From Mesorhizobium sp. (GTDB taxonomy: Bacteria > Pseudomonadota > Alphaproteobacteria > Rhizobiales > Rhizobiaceae): a stretch of DNA of 64,000 bases. The stretch spans positions 1 through 64,000 of the forward strand of contig SUGL01000012.1 of NCBI GenBank assembly GCA_004963905.1. The letters are read 5' to 3'. Shown piece after piece: positions 1 to 8,663 of this stretch. The first letter of the stretch is position 1. Each line of letters opens with the position of its first letter. The position numbers and the translations under genes are program-made. Under the pieces are notes generated by a model. The model saw only the letters and a program-made list of their open reading frames with translations. It was not told where the DNA came from and made no database searches.

Positions 1-2
1 GC

Positions 3-266
<264 letters not shown>

Positions 267-333
267 AGCAATGCCGCTAGGCCGCGGGCCGAAACGCCCG
301 CGCCCTTTGTGGTCAACATGGGAGGAAGTGTAA

Positions 334-903
334 ATGGCGGAAAAACTGCATCCGAAGATCGACAACGGCCTGCCGAAGGAAAGCGCTTCCTTTGCTGGCG
401 GCACGCTGGTCTGCGCCTGCACCAGCAGGCCGGTAAAGGTGAAGGTCAAGGGCCAGATCGCCCACAACCACGCCTGCGGCTGCACCAAGTGCTGGAAGCC
501 GGAAGGGGCGATCTTCTCGGTGGTGGCGGTTGCCGGCACAAGCGACGTCACCGTCACCGAGAACGGCGACAAGCTGAAGGTGGTCGATCCGGCGGCGCTG
601 ATCCAGCGCCATGCCTGCACCGGCTGCGGCGTGCACATGTACGGCCCGGTCGAGCGCGACCATCCCTTCAAGGGCCTGTCCTTCATCCATCCCGAGCGCT
701 TCGAGGAGGACGGCTGGTCGCCGCCCGGCTTCGCCGCCTTCGTCTCCTCGATTATCGAATCCGGCGTCGACCCGAGCCGCATGGCCGGCATCCGCGCCCA
801 GCTGAAGTCGATCGGGCTCGAACCCTATGACTGCCTCAACCCAGGCCTGATGGACTACATCGCCACCTGGACGGCCAAGAAGTCAGGTGCTTTGGCGGCC
901 TGA
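334..903 (+). CDS. gfa: S-(hydroxymethyl)glutathione synthase (Gfa)
   Basis: A 189-residue cytoplasmic protein of the GFA zinc family. It carries the spaced cysteines expected for two zinc sites: C27-A-C29, C48-x-C50-x2-C53 and C95-x2-C98. It is thought to accelerate condensation of formaldehyde with glutathione, supplying substrate to the class III alcohol dehydrogenase encoded immediately upstream. A GGAGG stretch lies just before the ATG at 334. Length and cysteine pattern match the family throughout, so the assignment is firm. Confidence 0.93.
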   Translation: MAEKLHPKIDNGLPKESASFAGGTLVCACTSRPVKVKVKGQIAHNHACGCTKCWKPEGAIFSVVAVAGTSDVTVTENGDKLKVVDPAALIQRHACTGCGVHMYGPVERDHPFKGLSFIHPERFEEDGWSPPGFAAFVSSIIESGVDPSRMAGIRAQLKSIGLEPYDCLNPGLMDYIATWTAKKSGALAA

Positions 904-969
904 CAAGTCCCGCAATTTCTGCCATGGGGCTGGCTCACACGCCGGCCCCATTTCCGTTTGGAGAGACGA

Positions 970-1437
970 TTGCCTGCCCCCATCATCTACGTCGATGCCG
1001 ACGCCTGCCCGGTAAAGTCCGAGGTCGAGAAGGTAGCGGAGCGCCATGGCATTGTCGTCACCTATGTCTCGAATGGCGGCCTGCGCCCGTCGCGCGATCC
1101 GATGATCCGCAACGTCGTCGTCTCCAAGGGCGCGGATGCCGCGGACGACTGGATCGTCGAGAATACCAGGGCGAACGACATCGTCGTGACGGCCGATATC
1201 CCGCTTGCCGCGCGCACGGTAGCGCTCGGCGCGCATGTGCTGGGGCCTACAGGCCGCCCCTTCACGCCCGAGACCATCGGCATGGCGGTCGCGATGCGCG
1301 ATCTCAAGCAGCATCTGCGTGAGACCGGCGAAAGCCGTGGCTTCAACGCCGCCTTCACACAGAAGGACAGGTCGAACTTTCTCGGCGAGCTCGACCGTAT
1401 CTTGCGGCGGGCCCTCAAATCCGTCACACCGGACTGA
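970..1437 (+). CDS. YaiI/YqxD family protein (DUF188, PIN-like)
   Basis: A 155-residue protein beginning at TTG 970, chosen because GGAGAG at 960-965 gives normal spacing; an in-frame TTG at 958 lacks such a site. The N-terminus IIYVDADACPVK carries the acidic DxD and the cysteine conserved in the DUF188 family, followed by a NGGLRPSRDP segment also typical of it. The fold is related to PIN-domain nucleases, but the cellular role of this family is not established. The next gene, a DUF1345 membrane protein, starts 25 bases downstream and may be cotranscribed. Confidence 0.85.
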   Translation: MPAPIIYVDADACPVKSEVEKVAERHGIVVTYVSNGGLRPSRDPMIRNVVVSKGADAADDWIVENTRANDIVVTADIPLAARTVALGAHVLGPTGRPFTPETIGMAVAMRDLKQHLRETGESRGFNAAFTQKDRSNFLGELDRILRRALKSVTPD

Positions 1438-1462
1438 TCCGAACGCCTTTCAGAGGCCGGCC

Positions 1463-2140
1463 ATGGGTGACGACACATCCGTCAAGACGCCGATGCATCG
1501 GCACATGCAATTCGTTATATCCGCAGCCATCGGCATCGTCGCGCTGCTTCTTGCACTGCTCTTGCGCCTGCCGCTTCCCTACTCGATCGGCGCCAACGTG
1601 TTCTTTTTGACCTTCATCATTCTGGTCCTTGCCCTGATGCCGAGGCTTACCGGCCGCTATCTCAGCAAGAACGCGCGCGCCACCGACCTTCCGGTGCTGC
1701 TGATTTTTGCCGTCACGCTCTTCGTCGTGGGTATCGCCATCGGCTCGCTGTTTCAGCTCATCAACCAAAAGGACGCCGCGCATCCGATGGAGATTCTGTT
1801 CGCGATGCTGTCGATCCCGCTTGGCTGGTTCACCATCCATGCCATGGCGGCGCTGCACTATGCGCATGTCTATTGGATGGACGGCGATCAAATCGACGAG
1901 AAAACCAACAAGAAGATTCCGGGCGGCGGCCTTGATTTCCCCGGTGACAAAAGGCCGGAAGGCTGGGATTTCCTCTATTTCGCGACGGTCATCGGCATGA
2001 CCGCGCAGACGGCCGACACCGCGATCACGACCTCGCACATGCGCCAGGTCGTGCTCATTCATTCGATCCTGACATTTTTCTTCAACACGGTGATCGTAGC
2101 CGCCGCAGTCAATCTCGCGGTCAGCCTGGGCGCTCCGTAA
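1463..2140 (+). CDS. DUF1345 family integral membrane protein
   Basis: A 225-residue hydrophobic protein with about five predicted membrane segments: two near the N-terminus (roughly 17-60), two in the middle (roughly 75-135) and one at the C-terminus (200-222). The DFLYFATVIGMTAQTAD segment before the last helix is a hallmark of DUF1345. The function is unknown; the family is ion-channel-like in its signature but uncharacterised. I take ATG 1463 because the longer frame upstream overlaps the DUF188 gene and has no membrane-protein character. Confidence 0.8.
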   Translation: MGDDTSVKTPMHRHMQFVISAAIGIVALLLALLLRLPLPYSIGANVFFLTFIILVLALMPRLTGRYLSKNARATDLPVLLIFAVTLFVVGIAIGSLFQLINQKDAAHPMEILFAMLSIPLGWFTIHAMAALHYAHVYWMDGDQIDEKTNKKIPGGGLDFPGDKRPEGWDFLYFATVIGMTAQTADTAITTSHMRQVVLIHSILTFFFNTVIVAAAVNLAVSLGAP

Positions 2141-2238
2141 TAAATCCGTGATCGCATGAAACATTGCCTTGTGCCGCGACGTATTGGGGAAAGACAATGC
2201 CCTGAAGAGGCCGCGGGACCATGCGGCCGGAGGATAGT

Positions 2239-3105
2239 ATGGATTCTGCTGGCACGAGCCAACCCGCCGCCCAGGCGGACGCGAAGGACACGACCCTCAT
2301 CTACCGGCAGTCGCGCTGGACACGGCTGACGCACTGGCTGTGGGCCTTCTCGCTGTTCTTCATGCTGCTCTCGGGTCTGCAGATCTTCAACGCGCGTCCG
2401 CAGCTCTACATAGGCAAGCAGTCCGGCTTCGCGTTCAACAACACGATCCTTCAGATCGGCGCGGAGAACACCGACAACGGACCGCGCGGCTACACCGAGA
2501 TTTTCGGCCATCGCTTCGACACCACCGGCGTGCTCGGCTGGTCCGGCCCTCCCGGACAGGAGACGCCGCGCGCCTTTCCGGCCTGGGCGACGATACCGTC
2601 CTACTACGATCTCGGCACCGCGCGCGTCGTGCATTTCTTCTTCGCCTGGGTGCTTTCTGCCACCTTGCTGGTCTGGCTCATCGCCGGCCTCGTCAACGGC
2701 CATATCCGCCGCGACCTTGCCCCTCGCCTGGATGACCTGCGCAGGCTGCCGCGCGACATCGTCGACCACGCGAAGCTGAAGTTCCATCACACGCGTGACT
2801 ACAACACGCTGCAGAAAATGGCCTATGGCGGCGTGCTCTTCGTGCTCCTGCCGCTGATGATCGCGACCGGCCTCGCCATGTCGCCGAGCATGGATTCGGT
2901 GCTGCCCTGGCTCAATGAAATCCTGGGCGGCCGGCAGACGGCGCGCACCATCCACTTCACCGTCATGGTGCTGCTCGTTCTCTTCTTCATCATCCACATG
3001 CTGATGATCATGGCAGCCGGCCCGATCAACGAGCTGCGCTCGATCATCACCGGGTGGTACCGCACCGACCCACCCGCAAATGAACCAACCGAGAGGAGCG
3101 TCTGA
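2239..3105 (+). CDS. Cytochrome b561-like membrane subunit
   Basis: A 288-residue protein of the cytochrome b561/formate-dehydrogenase-gamma type. The first helix follows a WTRLTHWLWAFSLFFMLLSG segment whose histidine is a likely haem ligand; further histidines occur in RVVHFFFAWVLSA, in KFHHTRDYN and in FFIIHMLMIMAAG near the C-terminus. A long non-membrane loop (about 50-120) separates helices 1 and 2. ATG 2239 is preferred to ATG 2221 because GGAGG at 2229-2233 is correctly placed. The gene ends one base before a Tat-exported molybdopterin oxidoreductase, so this is probably its membrane electron-transfer partner, as in MsrPQ-like systems. That pairing is inference. Confidence 0.82.
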   Translation: MDSAGTSQPAAQADAKDTTLIYRQSRWTRLTHWLWAFSLFFMLLSGLQIFNARPQLYIGKQSGFAFNNTILQIGAENTDNGPRGYTEIFGHRFDTTGVLGWSGPPGQETPRAFPAWATIPSYYDLGTARVVHFFFAWVLSATLLVWLIAGLVNGHIRRDLAPRLDDLRRLPRDIVDHAKLKFHHTRDYNTLQKMAYGGVLFVLLPLMIATGLAMSPSMDSVLPWLNEILGGRQTARTIHFTVMVLLVLFFIIHMLMIMAAGPINELRSIITGWYRTDPPANEPTERSV

Positions 3106-3106
3106 C

Positions 3107-3898
3107 ATGGCAAAATTCCAGATCAGTCGCCGCAAGTTCCTCACCTCCGCCAGCCTCGGTCTGTCGGGGATCGCGCTGTCGGGCTGCGATGCCTTCGACA
3201 GCGGCCTTGGCATCGGTGGCGGCCTGCGCAGCTTCCTCGAAAACGCCAACGGCCTGACTTGGCGCGCCCAACGCCTGCTCGCTGGCCGTAACGCGCTGGC
3301 GCCGGAATTCACCGAGGCCGACATCCGCCAGCCGCAGCGGCCGAACGGCGTCACCGCGCCCGATGACGACACCTACAAGGGTCTTCTCGCCAACAATTTC
3401 GCCGACTGGCGCCTGGAGGTCACCGGCCTGGTCGAGAAGCCGCTGTCGCTCACCCGCGAGCAGCTGCAGAACATGCCGAGCCGCACCCAGATCACGCGCC
3501 ACGACTGCGTCGAAGGCTGGAGCTGCATCGCCAAATGGACCGGCACGCCATTGTCGCTGGTGCTCGACCAGGCCGTAGTCAAGCCGCAGGCTCGTTACGT
3601 CATGTTCCATTGCCTCGACACGATCGAGCAAAGCCTGTCGGGCGACATCAAATATTACGGCACCATCGACCTGATCGACGCCCGCCATCCGCAGACCATC
3701 CTGGCCTATGGCCTCAACGGCAAGCCGCTGCCGGTCGAGAACGGCGCGCCGCTGCGCGTCCGCGTCGAGCGTCAGCTCGGCTACAAGATGCCGAAATACA
3801 TTCACAAGATCGAGCTGGTCGACAGCTTCGCCAATATCGGCGGCGGCCGCGGCGGCTATTGGGAAGACAATGGCTACGACTGGTATGGCGGCATTTGA
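3107..3898 (+). CDS. Tat-exported molybdopterin-dependent oxidoreductase (sulfite oxidase/YedY-like)
   Basis: A 263-residue protein of the sulfite oxidase molybdopterin fold. The N-terminus has a twin-arginine motif (SRRKFL, residues 7-12) followed by a hydrophobic stretch ending in LSGC (C27), which reads as a lipobox, so it may be a Tat-dependent lipoprotein. RHDCVEGWS (131-139) contains C134, the expected molybdenum ligand. The C-terminus YKMPKYIHKIELVD resembles YedY-type proteins. GAGAGGAG precedes ATG 3107. The preceding gene encodes a b-type cytochrome, suggesting electron transfer to or from the quinone pool. The substrate cannot be read from the sequence. Confidence 0.85.
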   Translation: MAKFQISRRKFLTSASLGLSGIALSGCDAFDSGLGIGGGLRSFLENANGLTWRAQRLLAGRNALAPEFTEADIRQPQRPNGVTAPDDDTYKGLLANNFADWRLEVTGLVEKPLSLTREQLQNMPSRTQITRHDCVEGWSCIAKWTGTPLSLVLDQAVVKPQARYVMFHCLDTIEQSLSGDIKYYGTIDLIDARHPQTILAYGLNGKPLPVENGAPLRVRVERQLGYKMPKYIHKIELVDSFANIGGGRGGYWEDNGYDWYGGI

Positions 3899-4326
3899 TG
3901 ACCCCTCGCCTGCTGGCCGAGCATGATCTGGCGCCAACCGAACTCGATGCCATCGAGGAGCGCTTGAACGGTGGCAACCGGCGCCTTGTCGGCCGCGACG
4001 ATGACCGCAACCTGATCTTTGCGTTGCGAGACGAAAATGGATCCGCCGTCGGCGTCGCCGCCGGTTATTCCTGGGCGGGGATCGCCGAGCTCGAGCTGAT
4101 GTGGGTCGAGGAAACCTGCCGAGGTCTCGGCCATGGCAGGAAGCTGCTTGATGCTTTTGTCTCCGAGGCGGCTGCTCGCGGCGCGCGGCGCGTGTGGGTC
4201 ACGACGCACGACTTCCAGGCGCCGGGCCTTTACGAAAAGGCCGGCTTCGAGCGTATGGCCGAATTCATCGGGTGGCCCGAAGGCCATTCCAACATCGTCC
4301 TTTGCATGACAATGGGTCCCCGATAG
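3898..4326 (+). CDS. GNAT family N-acetyltransferase
   Basis: A 142-residue protein. The acetyl-CoA binding motif A is visible as RGLGHGRKLL at about residues 78-87, preceded by the beta-strand IAELELMWV, and motif B follows as GLYEKAGF near 112-119. Its ATG overlaps the stop of the oxidoreductase gene (TGATG at 3896-3900), so translation is probably coupled. The substrate is unknown; nothing in the sequence links it mechanistically to the oxidoreductase pair beyond operon position. Confidence 0.82.
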   Translation: MTPRLLAEHDLAPTELDAIEERLNGGNRRLVGRDDDRNLIFALRDENGSAVGVAAGYSWAGIAELELMWVEETCRGLGHGRKLLDAFVSEAAARGARRVWVTTHDFQAPGLYEKAGFERMAEFIGWPEGHSNIVLCMTMGPR

Positions 4327-4376
4327 GCAACGGCCGGACGCGTCTGGAGTTCAGCACGCAGACCTTGGCGACGCGA

Positions 4377-4931
4377 TCATTCGTCCGGGTCATCCACCAT
4401 GCAGCCGACGCCGTGGCATCCCTGATAGTTGCCGTGGGTATCGAAATTGGGATTGCCCTCCCTGTCGAATTGCGGCGTCGGGTCGATCCATTGATCGTCG
4501 CGGCGCGGCTGGGGCCTCGGATAGTAATTGTCCGAATGGTGGCCGTGGCGGTTGTTGTTGTCGAGGATCGCACCGACAATGCCCCCGACGATGATCGCCG
4601 CCGCCGCGTCGCCGGGGGACGGCCTGCGACCGGACCCGGCGACTACGAATTCGGCCGAACAGCCCTTGTCGACCCAGATGCCGCCGCCGTCGTAGCCCCA
4701 GCTGCTGCCGTACTGGCAGCGCGACTTCGACAGCCGATTGGTCAGTTGCACGCCCCCGCGCGTGTCGACCCCGCAATAGGAGTAGCGATAATCCGCGCTG
4801 GAGCAGACCACGCGTTGAGGGCCTGCGGCCTGCGCTGCGTCGGGCAGTAGCGACAGTTTTGCCGGATTGCCGAAGGCGCTGGCCAGGAACATCATCGAAC
4901 CGGTAACTGCCATCCGCACCGACATTTGCAA
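4377..4931 (-). CDS. Secreted cysteine-rich protein, DUF3011-like
   Basis: A 184-residue protein with an N-terminal signal-like hydrophobic segment (residues 5-35). The middle CSSADYRYSYCGVDTRGGV and later SRCQYGSSWGYDGGGIWVD stretches have the paired cysteines, aromatic residues and GIWVDKGC pattern of DUF3011 proteins. A short glycine and alanine-rich helix (AAAAIIVGGIVGAIL, near 110-125) and a charged tail with histidines and prolines follow. Function unknown; location is probably periplasmic or envelope. It is divergent from the solute-binding protein gene at 5016. Confidence 0.65.
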   Translation of the reverse strand: MQMSVRMAVTGSMMFLASAFGNPAKLSLLPDAAQAAGPQRVVCSSADYRYSYCGVDTRGGVQLTNRLSKSRCQYGSSWGYDGGGIWVDKGCSAEFVVAGSGRRPSPGDAAAAIIVGGIVGAILDNNNRHGHHSDNYYPRPQPRRDDQWIDPTPQFDREGNPNFDTHGNYQGCHGVGCMVDDPDE

Positions 4932-5015
4932 ATCTCCGTCAGGGGTCCGCTATCGACAGAATGGCACCTCTGTGTAAATCTGACAACCAGAGGGGCCAGC
5001 AGCGAGGTTATATTC

Positions 5016-5846
5016 ATGCGCGCTAAGATAATCGCGACGATTATACTTGCTCTTTCTGCCTGGTTGACTGTTTTGCCGGCACGCGCCGATGACAGCCTCA
5101 AGCGCGTCATCGACCAGAAGGCGCTGACGGTCGGTGTGGCAATCAATCCGCCTTGGATCCTCAAAAAGGCCGACGGCAAGTTCGCGGGCTACGACGTCGA
5201 TCTGACAAACGCGCTCGCCTCGGATCTCGGCGTTGAATTGAAGCTGGTCGAGGTCCCGTGGAACGACCTGAAGGCGCGGCTGCTCAAGGGCGACTTCGAC
5301 CTGATCGCGGCCGGTTATGCCAACACGCCGGAGCGCGCCCGCGACGTGGTGTTCTCCAACCCCACCGGCGCCGCCGACATCCGCATGGTTGCGTCGATCG
5401 CCGGCCTCGGCAAGCGGCCGGACAAGGCGCTGACGGCGCCTGGCTACAAGATCGCCGTGCTGTCGAATTCCACCGACGAGGCCGCCGCCAAGGAGGCCTT
5501 CCCGAAGGCGGACATCTTGTCCTTCGACAACACGACCGCCGTCTTTGCCGCTCTCATCGGCGGCGACGCGCAGGCCATGGTGGCCACGTCGCCGACGCCG
5601 CAGATGGCGGCCAGGCTCTATGACGCGAAATTCAAGCTGGTGGGCGGCCCGTTGCTGCGCACGCCGGAAGCCTTCGCCTTGCGCCCCGACGACGTCCGCC
5701 TCGTCCAATACGTCGACAACTGGATCAGCGCGCGCACCGCCGATGGCACCATCGCGGGTGTTCGCCGCTACTGGTTCGGCGGTTTCAAATGGATGTCGCG
5801 TTTCGACACCGGCGCCAAGCCGGAACAGGCAAAGCCGAAGCAATAA
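5016..5846 (+). CDS. ABC transporter substrate-binding protein, family 3 (amino-acid type)
   Basis: A 276-residue periplasmic binding protein with an N-terminal signal peptide ending near ARADD (residues 20-25). The SBP_bac_3 signature GKFAGYDVDLTNALASDLG is at about 54-72, and the two-lobe organisation and length are normal. Family members bind polar amino acids or related small solutes; the ligand here is not predictable. No permease or ATPase gene is adjacent, so it is an orphan binding protein that either uses a transporter encoded elsewhere or has a sensing role. Confidence 0.85.
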   Translation: MRAKIIATIILALSAWLTVLPARADDSLKRVIDQKALTVGVAINPPWILKKADGKFAGYDVDLTNALASDLGVELKLVEVPWNDLKARLLKGDFDLIAAGYANTPERARDVVFSNPTGAADIRMVASIAGLGKRPDKALTAPGYKIAVLSNSTDEAAAKEAFPKADILSFDNTTAVFAALIGGDAQAMVATSPTPQMAARLYDAKFKLVGGPLLRTPEAFALRPDDVRLVQYVDNWISARTADGTIAGVRRYWFGGFKWMSRFDTGAKPEQAKPKQ

Positions 5847-5947
5847 CCTCGAGCCCCCTTGTCGAGCAGCGGCTTCAGCGCCGGATGGATTTCCGGCGAC
5901 ATGTGCTTGATCAATGTCAGCAGCGTGCGCCTGCCGGCGAGTTTCGC

Positions 5948-6052
5948 GCATGACCGCGAAAATCGGCATCGATCTTCAGAAGAGGATCATGCGCAAACCA
6001 AAGTGCTGCAGCGTCCTTTGCGCGTCCGAGAGGACACGCGGCGCTGTAGTGC
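5948..6052. repeat. Palindromic intergenic element, rhizobial type
   Basis: About 105 bases made of two inverted-repeat modules. The first (5948-5992) begins GCATGACC and ends GATCATGC. The second (about 6009-6048) pairs CAGCGTCC and GCGCGTCC with GGACACGC and GGCGCTG. The design and wording resemble intergenic mosaic elements that I know to be abundant in Rhizobium-group genomes; identity to a named family is not claimed. It lies between the binding-protein gene and the 3' end of the acyltransferase gene and could fold in transcripts from either strand. Confidence 0.6.
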
Positions 6053-6084
6053 GTCGTTTCATATCGGAAGTATCTTGAGAAACC

Positions 6085-6117
6085 GGCAAACGGCGTGGTT
6101 AGCGAAGGCTTGTCGAC
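6085..6117. repeat. 33-bp direct repeat, copy 1
   Basis: GGCAAACG followed by GCGTGGTTAGCGAAGGCTTG and TCGAC matches 31 of 33 bases of the segment at 8226-8258 in the same orientation. This copy contains the last codons and the stop of the acyltransferase gene (which ends at 6099); the other copy lies upstream of that gene. The pair therefore brackets the gene. Confidence 0.7.
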
Positions 6118-8128
6118 AGTCCCCCTATGGCAAAGTTTCCGGTTCCGATTGCTGCAATTGCGGCATCGAGCCGCTTGCCGAAGACCTCGGTCATCGAGCT
6201 TGAATAGGTTGCGGTCAAATGATCCTTGTCACGCCATACATAGACGTTGCCGATGACCGCAGGACAGCGTTCGTTAGGGCAGATAAAGTCGTTGAAATCG
6301 ATCAACCCCACCGGTTGTCGATAGGCCTGGTGCGCAGCGATCAGCGGATCGGGCCGGGCAATCGACTTGTAGGGGATGGAACAGTCCGGGCAATTCTCAG
6401 GCTTCACCCCCCAGGAAGGTGTGTCGGCGATCACGACTACCCTTGCGCTCAACGCCTCGAGCCTGCGCCACAATTGTATCAGAGTGGCGGAGACCGGTAC
6501 CTGCGCCTCGCCTTCCTTGAAATATGGCAGCAGATCGAGCCTCTGCCCCAAGATGACGAGATCCGGCTTCTCCTGCTGGATAATCTCCAGCATGCGCTGC
6601 CCCCAGTTCAGACAATCTTTATAGGGGCGATCGTTCAACGCCAGCATGGCTGGGAATAGAGGGCAGGCGTACTTGGTAAAGCTGGAGGCGTTCCAGCCGC
6701 GGTCCGCAGCCACTCCTTCGAACGCCGGCACCCATTGTTCGGCATGCGAATCACCGATCAGAAAGACTTTGAAGTGGCCGTTTGGATCGCCGAACCGGCA
6801 ACGGAGGGGTTCGGCGCCATCGAGGGTGACACGGCACGCTTCGGTGGGCGGAAGGTCCTGCTTGATTGTCGCAAGGGGCGGCGCAAAGACCGTCACGACA
6901 GGCACCGGCTCGTTGGCAAACAACGACCTGGCACCTGGATAGTCGTTGGGATGGCTGGCGATGAATGCGCGCTCCCTCGCCAGGCCGGCGTGTTGGGCAA
7001 AAAGCGTGACCAGTGGGACGAGCGAGAAAACGACCATGGCGGCGGCCAGCTCGCCTAGCCTGCGGCGCACGGAATGTGATGACCGCGGCGATCGGAAACG
7101 GTCCTCGACATGAACTTTCGAAATCGCAGCCAGGCCAACACTTGCGAGCAAAATGGCTATGCCGGCCAGCGGACCTACCGTCTCGCCCGTTCGCTGGGAG
7201 ACGTATACGACAATGGGCCAATGCCAGAGATAGAGCGAATAGGAGATATCGCCGACGAACTGAAACGGGCGACTCTTCAGCAAGGCAAAAACATTCAGCG
7301 GTGAGCTGCTATGTCCCGACAGGATCACCAATATGGTTGCCAAAGTCGGCAGCAGCGCGGCATAGCCGGGAAAAGGCGTCTTGCTGGAGAACAGAAAGCC
7401 AGCCGCGAGAATGCCCGCAATGCCGAGAAGGCCCAGGATGCGCCGCTTCGCGTTGCCGATCGACGGAAACCCGATCGCCGCGAAGCCGCCGAGGGCGAGT
7501 TCCCAAATACGGGTATATGTGACGAAATACGCTGGGGCCGGGTCGACGGCGGTCAGCCACATCGAGGCAGTAGCGAGACAATGATGACGGTTCCGAAGAG
7601 CGCGAGGAGCATCGCTCGCCAGGACAGTCTGAATAAGCGTGACGCCGACAGTCCCGCTATGATCAGCCCTGGCCAGACGACATAGAACTGCTCCTCGATG
7701 GACAGCGACCAATAGTGCTGCACGGGGCTCGGCGCGCTATCCCTGGCCAGATAGTCGACAGACTTCGCAGCCAGACGCCAGTTTTCCAACTGAACGGCGC
7801 TGAGTGCCATTTCGGCCATGCCGTCGACCCACTGTGATGCGGGAAGGCACAGCGGCGTCAGCGCGCCGACAACCAGAAGCACCAGCATCGCCGTTGGCAG
7901 AAGCCGTCGCGCCCGCCTCAAATAGAAGGCTGGGATGTTTATTTTCCCGGTTGCCTCCGCCTCGCGCACCAGAACGCCGGTAATGAGATAACCGGAAATG
8001 ACGAAAAACACGTCGACGCCGACATAGCCCCCTGGGATCAGGAATGGCCAGACATGGAATACCGCCACCATGAAGACAGCGATTGCCCGCAGCCCCTGTA
8101 TCTCCGGGCGGAATTGCGACGTGCTCAA
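6099..8128 (-). pseudogene. OafA/YrhL-type membrane O-acyltransferase with SGNH domain, frameshifted
   Basis: Two overlapping frames together encode one acyltransferase-3 protein. The N-terminal part (8128 down to 7553, 191 codons) has the signature FRPEIQGLRAIAVFMVAVFH and YWSLSIEEQFYVVWP. The C-terminal part continues in another frame from about 7588, reading TAVDPAPAYFVTYTRIWELA, then about ten membrane helices and a periplasmic SGNH hydrolase domain with GDSHAEQW and DKDHL. The frame changes near 7560-7590, so a one-base deletion, or a two-base insertion, has split an otherwise full-length gene (about 675 codons). Such proteins acetylate O-antigen or exopolysaccharide. A sequencing error remains possible because both halves look undegraded. 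Confidence 0.82.
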
Positions 8129-8225
8129 CTACTTTGGTACCGATTGCCGACAGGCCGCCTTTAAAGGTCCTCTTTCGGAAATACCAGCTCCTAAAAACCG
8201 GGCCGCCGCTTCCGTCTTGGAGCTT

Positions 8226-8258
8226 GGCAAACCGCGTGGTTGGCGAAGGCTTGTCGAC
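8226..8258. repeat. 33-bp direct repeat, copy 2
   Basis: GGCAAACC followed by GCGTGGTTGGCGAAGGCTTG and TCGAC matches the copy at 6085-6117 at 31 of 33 positions, in direct orientation. It lies upstream of the acyltransferase start and directly next to the dispersed repeat at 8263. Confidence 0.7.
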
Positions 8259-8262
8259 CGGT

Positions 8263-8354
8263 GCATGTCGCCCAAAGGTGTACAGCGGTTTTGGGAGGAC
8301 GACATGCATCAAAACAAATATCGAAGCGCATCGCCTCAGCGCGACCCGCTTTAG
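8263..8354. repeat. Dispersed mosaic intergenic repeat, family A, copy 1
   Basis: Begins GCATGTCGCCCAAAG and continues through GCGGTTTTGGGAGG to CGACATGCATCAAAACAAA, then GCGCATCGCCTCAGCGCGAC and CGCTTTAG. The outer GCATGTCG and CGACATGC pair as a hairpin with an inner CCCAAA/TTTGGG stem. Related copies are at 24658-24760 and 34318-34435. It fills the space between the acyltransferase gene and the gcv riboswitch. Confidence 0.75.
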
Positions 8355-8407
8355 ATGTCGCTGGGAGGTGACAAGGTGTCGCCGACGGGCTATGGATGGC
8401 GCGTCGG

Positions 8408-8427
8408 GGACTCAGGCGACTGAGTCC
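8408..8427 (+). other. Perfect 8-bp hairpin with GCGA loop upstream of the glycine riboswitch
   Basis: GGACTCAG, loop GCGA, CTGAGTCC. The stem is perfect and the loop fits the GNRA tetraloop pattern. It ends nine bases before the first aptamer starts, so it is probably at or near the 5' end of the gcv leader RNA. Its role is unknown; it could be a transcript-stabilising 5' hairpin. Confidence 0.55.
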
Positions 8428-8436
8428 TACCTGTTT

Positions 8437-8612
8437 GCGGGAGAGAACAGCGAAGGCTGTCGCCGAAGGGGAAATCGCCCGAAATCTCTCAGGCAAAAGA
8501 ACCGTGGACGGGAAAGACAACTCTGGAAAGTCGGGATTCGTCCCGCGCCGAAGGTGTAAGCGCTGCCGACAGAGTTCCGGGGCGCGAGTCTCTCAGGCTT
8601 CAGACAGAGGGG
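8437..8612 (+). promoter_or_regulatory. Tandem glycine riboswitch upstream of gcvTHP
   Basis: Two consecutive glycine aptamers are readable. Aptamer 1 (about 8437-8526) has GCGGGAGAG, CCGAAGGGG, AAATCTCTCAGGCAAAAG and closes with CTCTGG. Aptamer 2 (about 8525-8612) has GCGCCGAAGGTGTAAG, GAGTCTCTCAGGC and CAGAGGGG. These are the conserved cores of the gcvT RNA motif. The element ends about 50 bases before gcvT at 8664. In known cases glycine binding turns the glycine-cleavage operon on. No strong terminator hairpin with a U-tract follows it, so control may be at translation initiation. Confidence 0.95.
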
Positions 8613-8663
8613 CACGGACTGGACCGCCAATGGCGGTCGATTGCGTGCGACTCTGGAGAAGAC

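Noticed and set aside
5850..5947. Possible gene remnant on the minus strand with a frame reading LTLIKHMSPEIHPALKPLLD
   Set aside because: The frame looks protein-like but is short, has no start and matches nothing I recognise; too weak to list as a pseudogene.
8263..8354. Start of an acyltransferase reading frame extended through the repeat (to 8312)
   Set aside because: The extended frame is out of register with the acyltransferase and translates the repeat; the conserved protein starts at 8128.
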